From: Polyangiaceae bacterium
GTDB lineage: Bacteria; Myxococcota_A; Polyangia; Polyangiales; Polyangiaceae
Assembly: GCA_025353725.1 (NCBI GenBank)
Contig: JANXOF010000051.1
Coordinates: 62,001 to 126,000 of the forward strand
DNA length: 64,000 nt
Reading direction: 5' to 3'
The translations under genes and the position numbers were made by a program. Below the pieces are notes generated by a model. It did not search any database and was not told the origin of the DNA. It saw only the letters and a list, made by a program, of their open reading frames with translations. Below, piece by piece: positions 51,900 through 60,677 of the stretch (within the stretch, counting starts at the first letter, position 1; every line of letters begins with the position of its first letter).

Positions 51900-53687
51900 T
51901 CAACTCTTCTTTGTTGCGACGGCCAGGACGGCATCGGAGAGCGTCTTCATCAACGTCGCCGCGCGCGCATTTGCCGCGGCCAGCGTCTCACCGTCGGCAA
52001 TGCGTTCGCGAACGTCGACGTAAAACTTCGCTTTCGGCTCCGTGCCGCTGGGCCGCGCAATAACGCGGTTTCCCGATGCAAGGTCGAACACGAGAACATC
52101 GCTCTTTGGCAGCGATAGCGGCGTCGAGCCTCCGTCTTTATGGCGAACGACTTGAGCGTGGTAATCGCGCACGGCGACAACGTCAAAACCGTCAAGACTC
52201 CACGGGGGGCTTTGGCGCAGGTTCGCCATGAGGGCGCGCAACTCCGCCATACCCTCTACGCCTTTGCGCGTGAGGCTCACCTGTGAGCTCACGTAAAGAC
52301 CATAACGGCGGTAGAGGTTCTCGAGGTGCGCGAGCACGGTGGTTCCTCGCGCACGCAACACGGCGACCAGCTCGGCGAAGATGACCGCAGCGCTGATACC
52401 GTCTTTGTCGCGCACGAGTTCGCCTACGGAATAGCCAAGAGCTTCCTCGAAGCCGAACGCGAAACGGTAATTCTCTCTCTTCAAGTCCATCGCGCGATTG
52501 GCAATCCACTTGAACCCCGTGAGCACTTCTTCGTAGTGAGCGCCAAGGGATACGGCGATGGACCCAAGCATCGGCGACGACACGATGGATGCCAGCACGA
52601 GCGTCTGCTCACCTGAGGAATGCGGCGGGACGCGATCGAGGTGTTCGAGCCCGCCCGTGAGCACGTAGTGCCCGAGCAGCACGCCGACCTGATTACCTGT
52701 AAGCTGCACGTAACCGCTCGGCGACTCGCCACTCGGGAGCGCAACGGCGAGGCGGTCGGCGTCTGGATCATTGGCCACCACCAAGTCCGCTTTGAGCGAT
52801 CGCGCGACGGCGAACGCAAGGTCCATCGCCCCTTTTTCTTCGGGGTTGGGGAACGCGACCGTCGGGAAGCGACCGTCGGGCTTTTGTTGCTCCGGAACCG
52901 ATGTCACATGCGCAAAGCCCGCCTCCGCAAACGCTCGGCGCGCGAGCTCGTCGCCCACGCCGTGCATGGGCGTGTAGACGATCGACAGACTTCTATCGCC
53001 ATCTGTTCTCAACGCGAGGTTTTTGATTCCCGCCAGATAGGGTCCAAAGACTTCGCCCTGGAGCACGGCAACCAAGCCTGCGGCTTTCGCTTCCTCGAAA
53101 GGTCGGCGCGGGACGAGCTTGGCCACGGGCGCAGACGCTATCGCTTCGGCAATGCCAACGTCCGTCGGCGGGATGATTTGCGCGCCGTTACTCCAATAGG
53201 CTTTGTAGCCATTGTATTCGGCGGGATTATGACTTGCGGTAATCATTACACCGGCGGCGCACCCAAGATGTGATACGGCAAACGCGAGCAGGGGCGTCGG
53301 TACCTCGTTTGCAAAAAGAAACGCTTTGACTCCCATTCCGGCGAGTGCGCACGCCGTGTCTTCGGCGAAGATACGACTCATGCGTCGACCGTCAAATCCG
53401 ATCACGACGCCCTTCGCGGCACTGCCCGGCGACGTCGCCATGAGATAGCGCGCGAGTCCGTACGTCGTGCGGAGAACGACAGCGAGGTTCATTCGGTTGG
53501 GGCCCGCACCAAGCACACCGCGGAGGCCCGCCGTACCAAACTCGAGAGCGCCTGCAAAGCGATCGGGGAGGTCCGTCGTCATCGGATCCGCAGAGGAAGT
53601 AAGCGCCAAGAGCTCGGCGCGAGCTTCGGGATCAGGGTCGTTGTCAGCCCAGGCGCGCGCACGTTCAAGGAGGTTTGCGAGATCCAT
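51900..53687 (-). CDS. phosphoglucomutase/phosphomannomutase (alpha-D-phosphohexomutase)
   Basis: A 595-residue phosphohexomutase. The catalytic phosphoserine is Ser152 in TASHNPAEYNGYK, the metal loop is NDPDADRLAVA, the sugar loop is GFEEALGY, and the phosphate loop is RPSGTEPKAKFY. It interconverts hexose-1- and hexose-6-phosphates. Length and the N-terminal GALEFGTAGLRGVLGAG fit the PgmB/PGM2-like subgroup (~580 residues). The start ATG 53687 was chosen because the farther upstream part is unconserved; the ribosome site is weak. Confidence 0.92.
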   Translation of the reverse strand: MDLANLLERARAWADNDPDPEARAELLALTSSADPMTTDLPDRFAGALEFGTAGLRGVLGAGPNRMNLAVVLRTTYGLARYLMATSPGSAAKGVVIGFDGRRMSRIFAEDTACALAGMGVKAFLFANEVPTPLLAFAVSHLGCAAGVMITASHNPAEYNGYKAYWSNGAQIIPPTDVGIAEAIASAPVAKLVPRRPFEEAKAAGLVAVLQGEVFGPYLAGIKNLALRTDGDRSLSIVYTPMHGVGDELARRAFAEAGFAHVTSVPEQQKPDGRFPTVAFPNPEEKGAMDLAFAVARSLKADLVVANDPDADRLAVALPSGESPSGYVQLTGNQVGVLLGHYVLTGGLEHLDRVPPHSSGEQTLVLASIVSSPMLGSIAVSLGAHYEEVLTGFKWIANRAMDLKRENYRFAFGFEEALGYSVGELVRDKDGISAAVIFAELVAVLRARGTTVLAHLENLYRRYGLYVSSQVSLTRKGVEGMAELRALMANLRQSPPWSLDGFDVVAVRDYHAQVVRHKDGGSTPLSLPKSDVLVFDLASGNRVIARPSGTEPKAKFYVDVRERIADGETLAAANARAATLMKTLSDAVLAVATKKS

Positions 53688-53821
53688 GCGCACGGGATAC
53701 CACACCCGCCCCTCGCGCGAATCCTCGCGACCCGCGAGCATCCAAGAACCGACGCGGCTAACTGCAAGAGCGTCGCTTTGGTCGACTAGCCTGACCGCGG
53801 CGCGCGTGTTCAACTGGGCAC

Positions 53822-54979
53822 ATGCGCTATGATGCTCGAGCCGCGGCGACCTTACGTCTTCTCACTCCCGCCGCATGGGTCGCCATCGTCGCATGCGCGA
53901 CGTTGGAGGCTTGTTCCTCCTCGGGCAGCCCTCCAACCGTCCAAACCCTAGCCCCGGACGCGACGTCACCCATCGCCGATGCAAGCGCGATGGGCGACGC
54001 ATCCCCGCCCCTCGACGCGGCAGTCGACGCGCTGCCTCACGACGTTGTCCCGGATCCAACCGGGTCGCTTACCGCGCGCGCGGCAGGTACATACACGACT
54101 ACGGCGAAGCTCGGTGCGTTCACGCCGACACGCGGGAGTGCGCAGCTTCGCCCCAACCCTACGAGCGGCGGCATTCTCTCTTCGCGATTCGAGGAAAGCG
54201 CGCCTCAGGGCACTCCGTCGCGCGAAGTCGAAGTGACTCTCTACGACGATGTGGGCGCGTTGACTGCGGGAGAATCGTTCAACGGCGAGCCCCGTTCGGG
54301 AATCGGGCTTCGCAGGGCGCGCGTCGAGATGTATCAGAGCGATGGCAAGCGATGGGGTTCGGACGGCGACGGTACGGTAAAAGTCACCGCCATTGACACA
54401 ACCTCCGTGACACTCACGTTGAATATCGGTCTTTTTAGGCTCGACGGTGATGCGGGCGTGGATGTCTTCACGCTCGACGGAACGGTAACCGTCGCGCTCC
54501 ACGCGTTCTCGCCACGGCAAGGCGTGAGCACGGTTAGCCTTTCAGGCGTCTTGCCCGAGCCCATCTCGAACGACCCCCCAAATATGGTTTCAGCGTCGCA
54601 AGGATTCAATGCAATATGCACGCTTTCGGATTCACCCTACCCCTACGTCGGCGATCGCAGAACGGTGACCGTGACCGATGCCGTCGGAGCGACACCGCGC
54701 ACGTTGCGGATCGCGTTTCCGTCCGGGCATCTGCCTCACGTTGGCCTTTCCTATCCGCTGAATGACTTCTCACGCGTGCAAGTCTCTGTCTTCGAAAACA
54801 CGTACGTCGGCGCTCCGAGCGAGAAACTCTGGGAAGCCGATCGCGGGGCTTTTTCGGTGACAGCCGCGACCAGTTCTCAAATGACGATTGCGCTGACTGG
54901 AGCCCGAATGCAGAGCGAGTCTCCATCGGCAAAAGGTCTTTTTGTGCTCGACGGAGCAGTAACCTTCGCGTTGCCATAA
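53822..54979 (+). CDS. lipoprotein of unknown function
   Basis: A 385-residue lipoprotein (lipobox LEAC, then Ser/Asp-rich linker). The body is all-beta with two similar halves: VEVTLYDDVGAL...YQSDGKRWG...FRLDGDAG...FTLDGTVTVAL in the first, and LYPLNDFSRVQVSVFEN...LFVLDGAVTFAL in the second. This suggests an internal duplication of a ~150-residue beta domain. No enzyme motif is seen. It is divergent from the phosphoglucomutase gene. Confidence 0.6.
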   Translation: MRYDARAAATLRLLTPAAWVAIVACATLEACSSSGSPPTVQTLAPDATSPIADASAMGDASPPLDAAVDALPHDVVPDPTGSLTARAAGTYTTTAKLGAFTPTRGSAQLRPNPTSGGILSSRFEESAPQGTPSREVEVTLYDDVGALTAGESFNGEPRSGIGLRRARVEMYQSDGKRWGSDGDGTVKVTAIDTTSVTLTLNIGLFRLDGDAGVDVFTLDGTVTVALHAFSPRQGVSTVSLSGVLPEPISNDPPNMVSASQGFNAICTLSDSPYPYVGDRRTVTVTDAVGATPRTLRIAFPSGHLPHVGLSYPLNDFSRVQVSVFENTYVGAPSEKLWEADRGAFSVTAATSSQMTIALTGARMQSESPSAKGLFVLDGAVTFALP

Positions 54980-55001
54980 GGCCTGTGCGCGCAGCTCAAG
55001 A

Positions 55002-56554
55002 TTACCCTGCGACGTTCGATTGGACGCCAAGGCGAAACACTCGTTCGGTACCGGCGTCCAGGTTTTTTAGGGTCACGGCCACAATACCGTGTTCATCGAG
55101 CGAATAGAGTTCTTCGATGCGGGGGCCGCGGGCGCCTAAACGTTCGACCGGTACAGTCGAGAGATCGGCGGTTTATTGAGGCTGGGATCGAAGGCGAAGA
55201 GGACGTCGCCCGACACCATCATATCGCCGCGCGGCTGACCGTTATCTGCCATAGCGTTGCACTCGAAGAAACGAAAATGGCCGACGTTGTGTGCAGCTCG
55301 ATAATCGCGTTGCCTTCGGACAGGCTCACCCGAACACGCCGGGAGAGCTGTGTCGTTCGAAAAAATTGGGTCGAACATGATTCCCGCTCCGGCGCGATTT
55401 TCACGAAACACACCGAACGTGCGCGCATAGCGATCTTCGAGTTCGAATCCGGCACTTTCGTCGCACGCAATCGCGAGCCCGATCGCTATCGCAGCCGATG
55501 GATAGGGCGATCGATGAACACGACGACCAAATCGCTGACGGAGTGACCGCGCGACGAGCGGCAACTCGCTCGCGCCGCCGACAACGTAAATGCCTGCGAT
55601 TTCATCGTCGAGGTCCGCCATGACGGGAAGCATGGCTTGGATGGCGCGCTCCACGAGGGGGCCGCATGCGTCGTAGAATTCGGCCACGGGGATTACGATC
55701 TCAGAGCACGGCGCAGCGGCACCGAGGGCGTGCTCGAGGTCGATCGCGATTTTTCGAGAGCTCGGGTTCAGGCGCTCTTTCGCGTCGCGGCAGGCCTCAA
55801 GCAGTCTTTCGGCCGAGCCGGGGTCGAGATCTGCGCGGCGGAGCAATCCACGCTCGAGCACGAGACGAAGGAGCACTTCGTCAAAGTCGTCGCCCCCGAG
55901 GTGATTGACTCCCTCCGTGGCGAGCACCTCATGCCGGCGGCCGCGCATGCGGACGAGCGAGGCGTCGAACGTACCGCCACCCAAGTCGTACACGACAACG
56001 TGATCGCGCCGCGATGTCAGCGTATCGCGATGACGATGCGTGAATTCGAAGCCTGCGGCTGAAGGCTCATTGAGCATCGCGAGCGGTTGAAAGCCCGAAC
56101 GACGAAATGCCTCGAGCGTCACGAACCGTTGAGCGCCAGAGACGTTCGCCGGGACGGCGACCACTGAGCGCATGTCGACCTTCGAATCGGCGCGCAGGGC
56201 GTCCGGCAGGCTCGATCGCGAGAGAATAGCGTCCTTCGTAGCCACCAAAAAGCGCGTGATGAGGTCGTCAATCGTTAGGTCAACACTCCCAACGCGAACG
56301 ACTTTGCTCGGCCCGGCGTCGGCCTCCGCCAAGAGGCGTTTAAACGAACGTACCGACGTAAACGCAGAATCGTGCGTCGCCGCAGCCAGCGCGTCGAATC
56401 CGAAGCGAAGCTCACCTCGGCCTTCGGCGACCACGGACGGAAACCAATCGTACGAGTCTCCAGCCTAGTCGCTAAAGCTGAGCACGGGATAATTACGTCG
56501 GTCGGCGCAAGCGACCACTGTTCGCGTCGTCCCGAAGTCAATGCCGAGTCTCAC
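55002..56554 (-). pseudogene. Hsp70/DnaK-like protein, broken by an amber codon and a 3' frameshift
   Basis: From GTG 56554 (AGGAGG 6 nt upstream) the frame reads LGIDFGTTRTVVA, the Hsp70 phosphate-1 motif, and then meets TAG at 56465-56467 (codon 30) in the run PVLSFSD-stop-AGDSYDWFP. The same frame continues without a gap as a typical Hsp70 ATPase (DLGGGTFD, VVGGASELP). Near 55164-55177 it leaves the frame and ends at 55136. The -1/+2 frame past that point reads DLSTVPVERL, IEELYSLDEHGIVAVTLKNLD to TAA at 55002, the normal Hsp70 substrate-domain ending. Two independent lesions make loss of function likely; readthrough of the amber alone would not restore the C-terminus. Confidence 0.8.
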
Positions 56555-56635
56555 GTCGTACCTCCTGAATGGCTTCCACTCAGCTTCGTACCGTCGCCCC
56601 TCGTGAGCTATCTTGCGGCAACGCGAGAAGGCAAG

Positions 56636-57672
56636 TTACGCGCGGGCTTTTCCTGGAATCGGGGAGATCCATTCACCGGGAAGTCGAACGCGTGCGTCGG
56701 CACCACTACGATCCGCGCGCGTGGCGAGCGAGACGTCTCCTCCGTGGGCTTCGGCAATTTGCCTCGCTAGGGCGAGACCGATGCTTGTTCCGTAGGGCTT
56801 CGTCGTGAAAAACGGGACAAACAGGTTCGTTGTTTCCGAAACGCCCGCCCCGTCGTCCTCAACGAGAATGATCACCGAGTTTTCGATGAGTGACCACGCC
56901 ACGCGAACACCACCTCCGTGACCACGCTCCAGCGTGGCCTCGACCGCGTTCTTCAACAGATTGATAAGCATTTGGTCGAGCTGGTCGGAATCACCTCGAA
57001 CGGTCGCCGGCGGCCCACCCAAAAGCGCGATTTCAAGGCGCTGTTCGAGAGCGACCGCCCGCTGAACCCACGCGCCAACGCTGACTTGCATCAGCGTCGG
57101 AGGCGGAAGTCGCGCGAGCTGGGCGTACGCGTTCATAAATCGACTCAGCGACTCGGAGCGTCGCGCAATGACGTGGAGGCCGCCTTCGAGGTCTGGCTCC
57201 CAATCGGCAGGTCGCGGAGAACGCGCCATGACTTCGAGTAAGCCGTCGGCGATCGAGCGAATCGGCGCGAGCGAATTGTTGATCTCGTGACCCATGACGC
57301 GAATGAGGCTCCTCCAGGCCGCGCGCTCTTGATCGCGCAAAGCTCCGCCCACGTCGGACAGAACAACGAGCGAGTGGGCCTCGCCTGACAATCGAAATGC
57401 GCCGCGACGCAGCTCCCATGGCCCACCGCGGAGGGCGTCGAACGGCTTCACGACGCGAGGGGCCTCTCCCCGAGGAGATCCGCCAGGCCGACGGAGGATG
57501 CGTCACAGCCGAGGAGCGAGGCTGACGCCCTTCCAAGCGCTCGAGCCGCCGCGTCGTTCGCCAACTGGACGTTGCCGGCGTCGTTGAAAGCGATCACGAC
57601 GACATCGATTTCTGCCATCACTTTTCGAAGCAGCGCCCACGCCTCCATCTCGTCCAAACGCTGAGAGCGAAC
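56636..57672 (-). pseudogene. PAS-type sensor histidine kinase, frameshifted
   Basis: The N-terminal part (57672-57448) reads LLRKVMAEIDVVVIAF..., ANDAAARALGR, a PAS-like sensor that stops at TGA 57448-57450. The kinase continues in another frame from 57451: GPWELRRGAFR, the H-box VMGHEINNSLAPI (His codon 57287-57289), then N-box NLLKNAVEA and G-boxes DDGAGV and GTSIGLALARQI. Joining ADLLGE to APRVVKPFDAL by removing AG from GGGGAGAGGCC (plus-strand 57461-57471) restores one frame. Intact relatives are single ~430-residue kinases, usually encoded with an NtrC-like response regulator. The 3' frame could still be translated from GTG 57451 without its sensor. Confidence 0.75.
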
Positions 57673-57822
57673 GCCCTTCTGAACCTCGAGATGAATATCC
57701 CAGAGGGCGTGGGTTTCCAGCTCGTCGGTGAGGAATTTCTTTTTGACACCGTTGAGCTTCAACAGAGGGTTCAAGGGGAACATCTCCGTATGCAAGTTCG
57801 CTCTATTTTTCTCGTTGACCAT
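57673..57822 (-). pseudogene. 5' remnant of a MacB/LolD-type ABC transporter ATPase, fused to the kinase sensor
   Basis: The first ~50 residues, LLKLNGVKKKFLTDELETHALWDIHLEVQKG, are the start of an ABC ATPase of the MacB/LolD group, ending just before its Walker A (normally GEYV-x-GPSGCGKST). Instead of Walker A, the frame passes directly into the kinase PAS region (VRSQRLDEMEAW). The junction is near 57672. All catalytic motifs of the ATPase are missing. The start is ATG 57822; a GTG at 57846 is also in frame. It directly follows the HlyD-type gene, the normal partner order. Confidence 0.75.
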
Positions 57823-57850
57823 GGCTTCATTTCTCTTGATATACACGTTA

Positions 57851-59134
57851 TTATTTTAGTTTTATTCGTCCGGAGGTATCAAAAGCTGACATGTCCGAGA
57901 CTACGACTTCGTCTCCCTCGGCAAGTCCTTCCGCGACTTCGATTTCACGCGCGGAGCCACGACCGAGTCGTGCGGTGAGACGCGTCGCATGAATTCGGTC
58001 CGCGTCGAGGCGAAAGAGGGCGACTTTCGTGCCGTCGTTCGCGCCTGCCGGCCGTGGGATAGACAAGACATTGTACAGCTTTTCGATCTCGGCGTAGCCC
58101 GTCACGGTTTGGTCCGCTCGCGCACCCATGGGTGATGCGTCATCGAGAATCACGCTCACGCGAACGTGACCCGCCACGACCGCTGGGTCGACCCTTTCGA
58201 TATGCCCGTTCACGGCCTTTGACGCCGTTTCGAAGCGGACTCTAAGTCCCTTTCCAACATCTTTGGCATTTGCTTCGGCTACCGTTACTTCAGCCTTCAG
58301 TCGATTCGGCTCCGCGACTTTCGCGAGGACTGTCCCAATCGCGACCCACTGGCCACTTTCGAGCGGTATTTCCTGAACCATGCCGTGAGAGCCCGCGCGC
58401 ACCTGAAGCGCCGCGAGCTGCCGCCTTCGAAACGCGGCAATCTCACGAAGGCGCGCAACCTCCGAGCGTTGCGCGCCAAGCCGACGCGCGCGTCCTTGAG
58501 CGAGCACTGGAATCCGCGCTTCTTCCTGCGTGACACGGTCGAGAAGCCCCGTGGACTTGGCGACGTTATCTTCCTGTTCGCTCCCGCTCAACAGTCCCTC
58601 TGCCGCAAGTCGATCGGCCGTGCGAGCATGGCGCGCCGCGTCGCGCGAATCGGAGCGCAACACGTACAAACTCACATCGTGCGCAGCTTTTTCGGCGCCG
58701 ATCATCACATCGAGTTGAACGCCCGCAGATTCGGCACTTGCCGCCTGGCGTTCGGCCTCGAGCGCCGCGAGCTCCAATTCTGAATTCTCGAGAACGACAA
58801 GGACCGTCTCGGCATCGACTTCGGCGCCGGGCCGAACGTTGATTCGAGCCACACGGGCCGCGATTCCGGCGCTGAGCCAGTCAACGTGGTCCGGGACGAG
58901 CGTCCCCTGAACCGGCACTTGCCGAACAAGGTCGCCCCGCCGGACGCGTGCGGTCCACACCGTTGAGCGCGCGACCACGGGTGCCGCTACGGCGGGGGAG
59001 CGCCAAACCGCCGCAAGGACAGCGAACAGAGTGACCGCTGCGAGACTTACGGCAGCCACGGAGAATCCGACTCGGTTCGGAGCCTTGCGAGGAATATCCA
59101 CGGACGACCGCGCTGCGGGAATCATGCCGCTCAT
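57851..59134 (-). CDS. HlyD/MacA-type periplasmic adaptor of an efflux ABC transporter
   Basis: A 427-residue membrane-fusion protein: N-terminal membrane anchor (about 24-44), biotinyl-lipoyl halves (VPVQGTLVPDHVDWLSAGIAA and the later GSHGMVQEIPLESGQWV), a long helical hairpin between them, and a C-terminal beta-barrel (FETASKAVNGHIERVDP). Adaptors of this group link a MacB-like pump to TolC. The ORF looks complete, ending FDTSGRIKLK. Its own ATPase gene survives only as a 50-codon stub and no permease follows, so the pump is missing unless encoded elsewhere. Confidence 0.88.
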   Translation of the reverse strand: MSGMIPAARSSVDIPRKAPNRVGFSVAAVSLAAVTLFAVLAAVWRSPAVAAPVVARSTVWTARVRRGDLVRQVPVQGTLVPDHVDWLSAGIAARVARINVRPGAEVDAETVLVVLENSELELAALEAERQAASAESAGVQLDVMIGAEKAAHDVSLYVLRSDSRDAARHARTADRLAAEGLLSGSEQEDNVAKSTGLLDRVTQEEARIPVLAQGRARRLGAQRSEVARLREIAAFRRRQLAALQVRAGSHGMVQEIPLESGQWVAIGTVLAKVAEPNRLKAEVTVAEANAKDVGKGLRVRFETASKAVNGHIERVDPAVVAGHVRVSVILDDASPMGARADQTVTGYAEIEKLYNVLSIPRPAGANDGTKVALFRLDADRIHATRLTARLGRGSAREIEVAEGLAEGDEVVVSDMSAFDTSGRIKLK

Positions 59135-59452
59135 AGCGCGGACACAAACTTATGATTTTATTGAAGTTTAATACGAGTCACTCCACCCCGCTCGCCGAGC
59201 ATGGGAAGAGCCGTCCCAAGTATGGGACGCGTCGGAGCGAGCCCATCTTTTACCCCACTCGCCGTTTCACCAAGCCGGATGGGCTCGCTTTCGCGAACGT
59301 GAGAAGGAGCTTTAGGCAATGGGCTCTGAGCTAAAACCCAGACTCCACCGCACGTTTTCGACGCGGTCGTAGAGCGCGACCGCGGACCCGGTTAAGAATC
59401 TAGCAATCCCCCTTCTCCCCAGCTGGCGATCGAGTATGCAGGCGCGAACACC
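59135..59452. other. 318-bp divergent intergenic region
   Basis: The region separates the HlyD-type gene (-) from the LysM protein gene (+). It has an AT-rich stretch (59150-59172) just upstream of the HlyD start and one perfect dyad (59212-59229, listed separately). No gene is recognised. Confidence 0.6.
59212..59229. promoter_or_regulatory. palindrome CGTCCCA-AGTA-TGGGACG
   Basis: Perfect 7-bp arms with a 4-bp centre, 78-95 bp upstream of the HlyD-type start. Pump/kinase loci of this type are usually controlled by an NtrC-like regulator binding dyads; whether this is such a site is inference. Confidence 0.4.
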
Positions 59453-60637
59453 ATGGACCTGCGTGCACTCTGCCTCCCAGTTCACGGGTCACGCTCACAT
59501 TCACACTCACGTTTTCCGTCCTCGAGGACGCGCGCGATTCCACTCGTCATCGCCATGACGCTCGCCGCGGCGCCCGTTGCAGCGATACTCGCGCCAGGCC
59601 TGGCTCACGCCGACATCCAACACACTGTAGGTCGCGGGCACACCATCGAAGCAATCGCCAATCGCTACCACATTCCCGCCAAGGCGATTATCGAGGCCAA
59701 CCACCTCGACCGGGCGGACGTGAAGCACCTCCGAGTCGGCGAGGTCCTTACGATTCCGGGCGTGAAGCCTACCTCGGACAAGCCCGCAGAAGGCGCTGCA
59801 AAAGCGAAAGGCGTCGAGAGCGCGGACAACAAGAAGAAGCCCGCGGACGCGCGCGAAGAACCTGTTAAAAAGGGCGAAAAAGTTGCGAAGCTCGGGAAAC
59901 CCGGCGGACGCGAGACGACCACCTTCGCGATGAAGCCAAAAACGCCCGGCGTCCTTCACGCTCACCGCATCGCGACCACGGAGACGTTTGACATCAACGT
60001 CAACGACCGTGGCGGGCGCGTCTCGCCCACGGCCCTCAAGACGTTCGAGAAAATGATGAGGTCTCCCGCGGGGCTCTCCCATCCCATCAACGCCCGGCTC
60101 GCAGCACTCGTGGGCATCGTGTCCAATCACTTCGGGAGTCGGCAAGTCGAAGTGATTAGTGGCTTTAGGCCATTCACGCCGAAACAGTTCAACCCGCACT
60201 CGAATCATATGCACGGCAAAGCGATTGATTTTCGAATCGCGGGCGTTCCGAACGAGGCGGTACGCGATTTCTGCCGTACGCTGAGAAACGTCGGCTGCGG
60301 CTACTACCCGAGCAGCGTGTTTGTGCACATGGACGTGCGAGACCAAAACGCGTTCTGGATCGACTACTCCAAGCCTGGCGAGCGACCGCGCTACAACGCA
60401 CCCAACACGCAAGCCGACGAGGGCACGAGCGACGTCCAGGAGGTTGCTTTCGACTCGCCGTCCGCAACGACGACAGCCCCAGAGGAAGCGGAGGAAACCG
60501 GCGACCGGCCTTCCGCGACGCCCGAGCAACGCCCCCTCGACAAAGCTCGTGAGAGGGCGGCAACCTCGCCTACCCCGGCCGTGATTCCGGCGGACTCCCT
60601 ACCGAAGCCAGTGCCTGTGCCTGTGCCTGTGCCGTGA
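59453..60637 (+). CDS. LysM protein with DUF882/M15-like peptidase domain
   Basis: A 394-residue exported protein. Signal helix at about 30-53 (ends GLAHA), LysM at 56-103 (HTVGRGHTIEAIANRYHIP), a charged Lys/Ala linker, then a DUF882 (M15/VanY-like) domain: VISGFRPFTPKQFN, SNHMHGKAIDFRI and FVHMDV supply the usual zinc-site His-Asp-His. LysM binds peptidoglycan, so a role in cutting or remodelling the wall is likely. The C-terminus ends in (Val-Pro)4 encoded by a hexanucleotide repeat. A His/Ser-rich stretch (SRSHSHSR) lies before the signal helix. The start is ATG 59453. Confidence 0.85.
   Translation: MDLRALCLPVHGSRSHSHSRFPSSRTRAIPLVIAMTLAAAPVAAILAPGLAHADIQHTVGRGHTIEAIANRYHIPAKAIIEANHLDRADVKHLRVGEVLTIPGVKPTSDKPAEGAAKAKGVESADNKKKPADAREEPVKKGEKVAKLGKPGGRETTTFAMKPKTPGVLHAHRIATTETFDINVNDRGGRVSPTALKTFEKMMRSPAGLSHPINARLAALVGIVSNHFGSRQVEVISGFRPFTPKQFNPHSNHMHGKAIDFRIAGVPNEAVRDFCRTLRNVGCGYYPSSVFVHMDVRDQNAFWIDYSKPGERPRYNAPNTQADEGTSDVQEVAFDSPSATTTAPEEAEETGDRPSATPEQRPLDKARERAATSPTPAVIPADSLPKPVPVPVPVP
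60611..60634. repeat. hexanucleotide repeat GTGCCT x3 plus GTGCCG
   Basis: Four 6-bp units encoding (Val-Pro)4 at the very C-terminus of the LysM protein, just before its stop. They parallel the Val-Pro repeat in PlsC at 19000-19023. Confidence 0.95.
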
Positions 60638-60677
60638 TGAGGACGCCGAACGGCTCGCGCGAGCCGATGGCCAAACT

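Noticed and set aside
57448-57846. this frame as a normal stand-alone small protein
   Set aside because: Its first part is an ABC ATPase start and its second part a kinase sensor; both belong to larger proteins, so it is a fusion product of decay.
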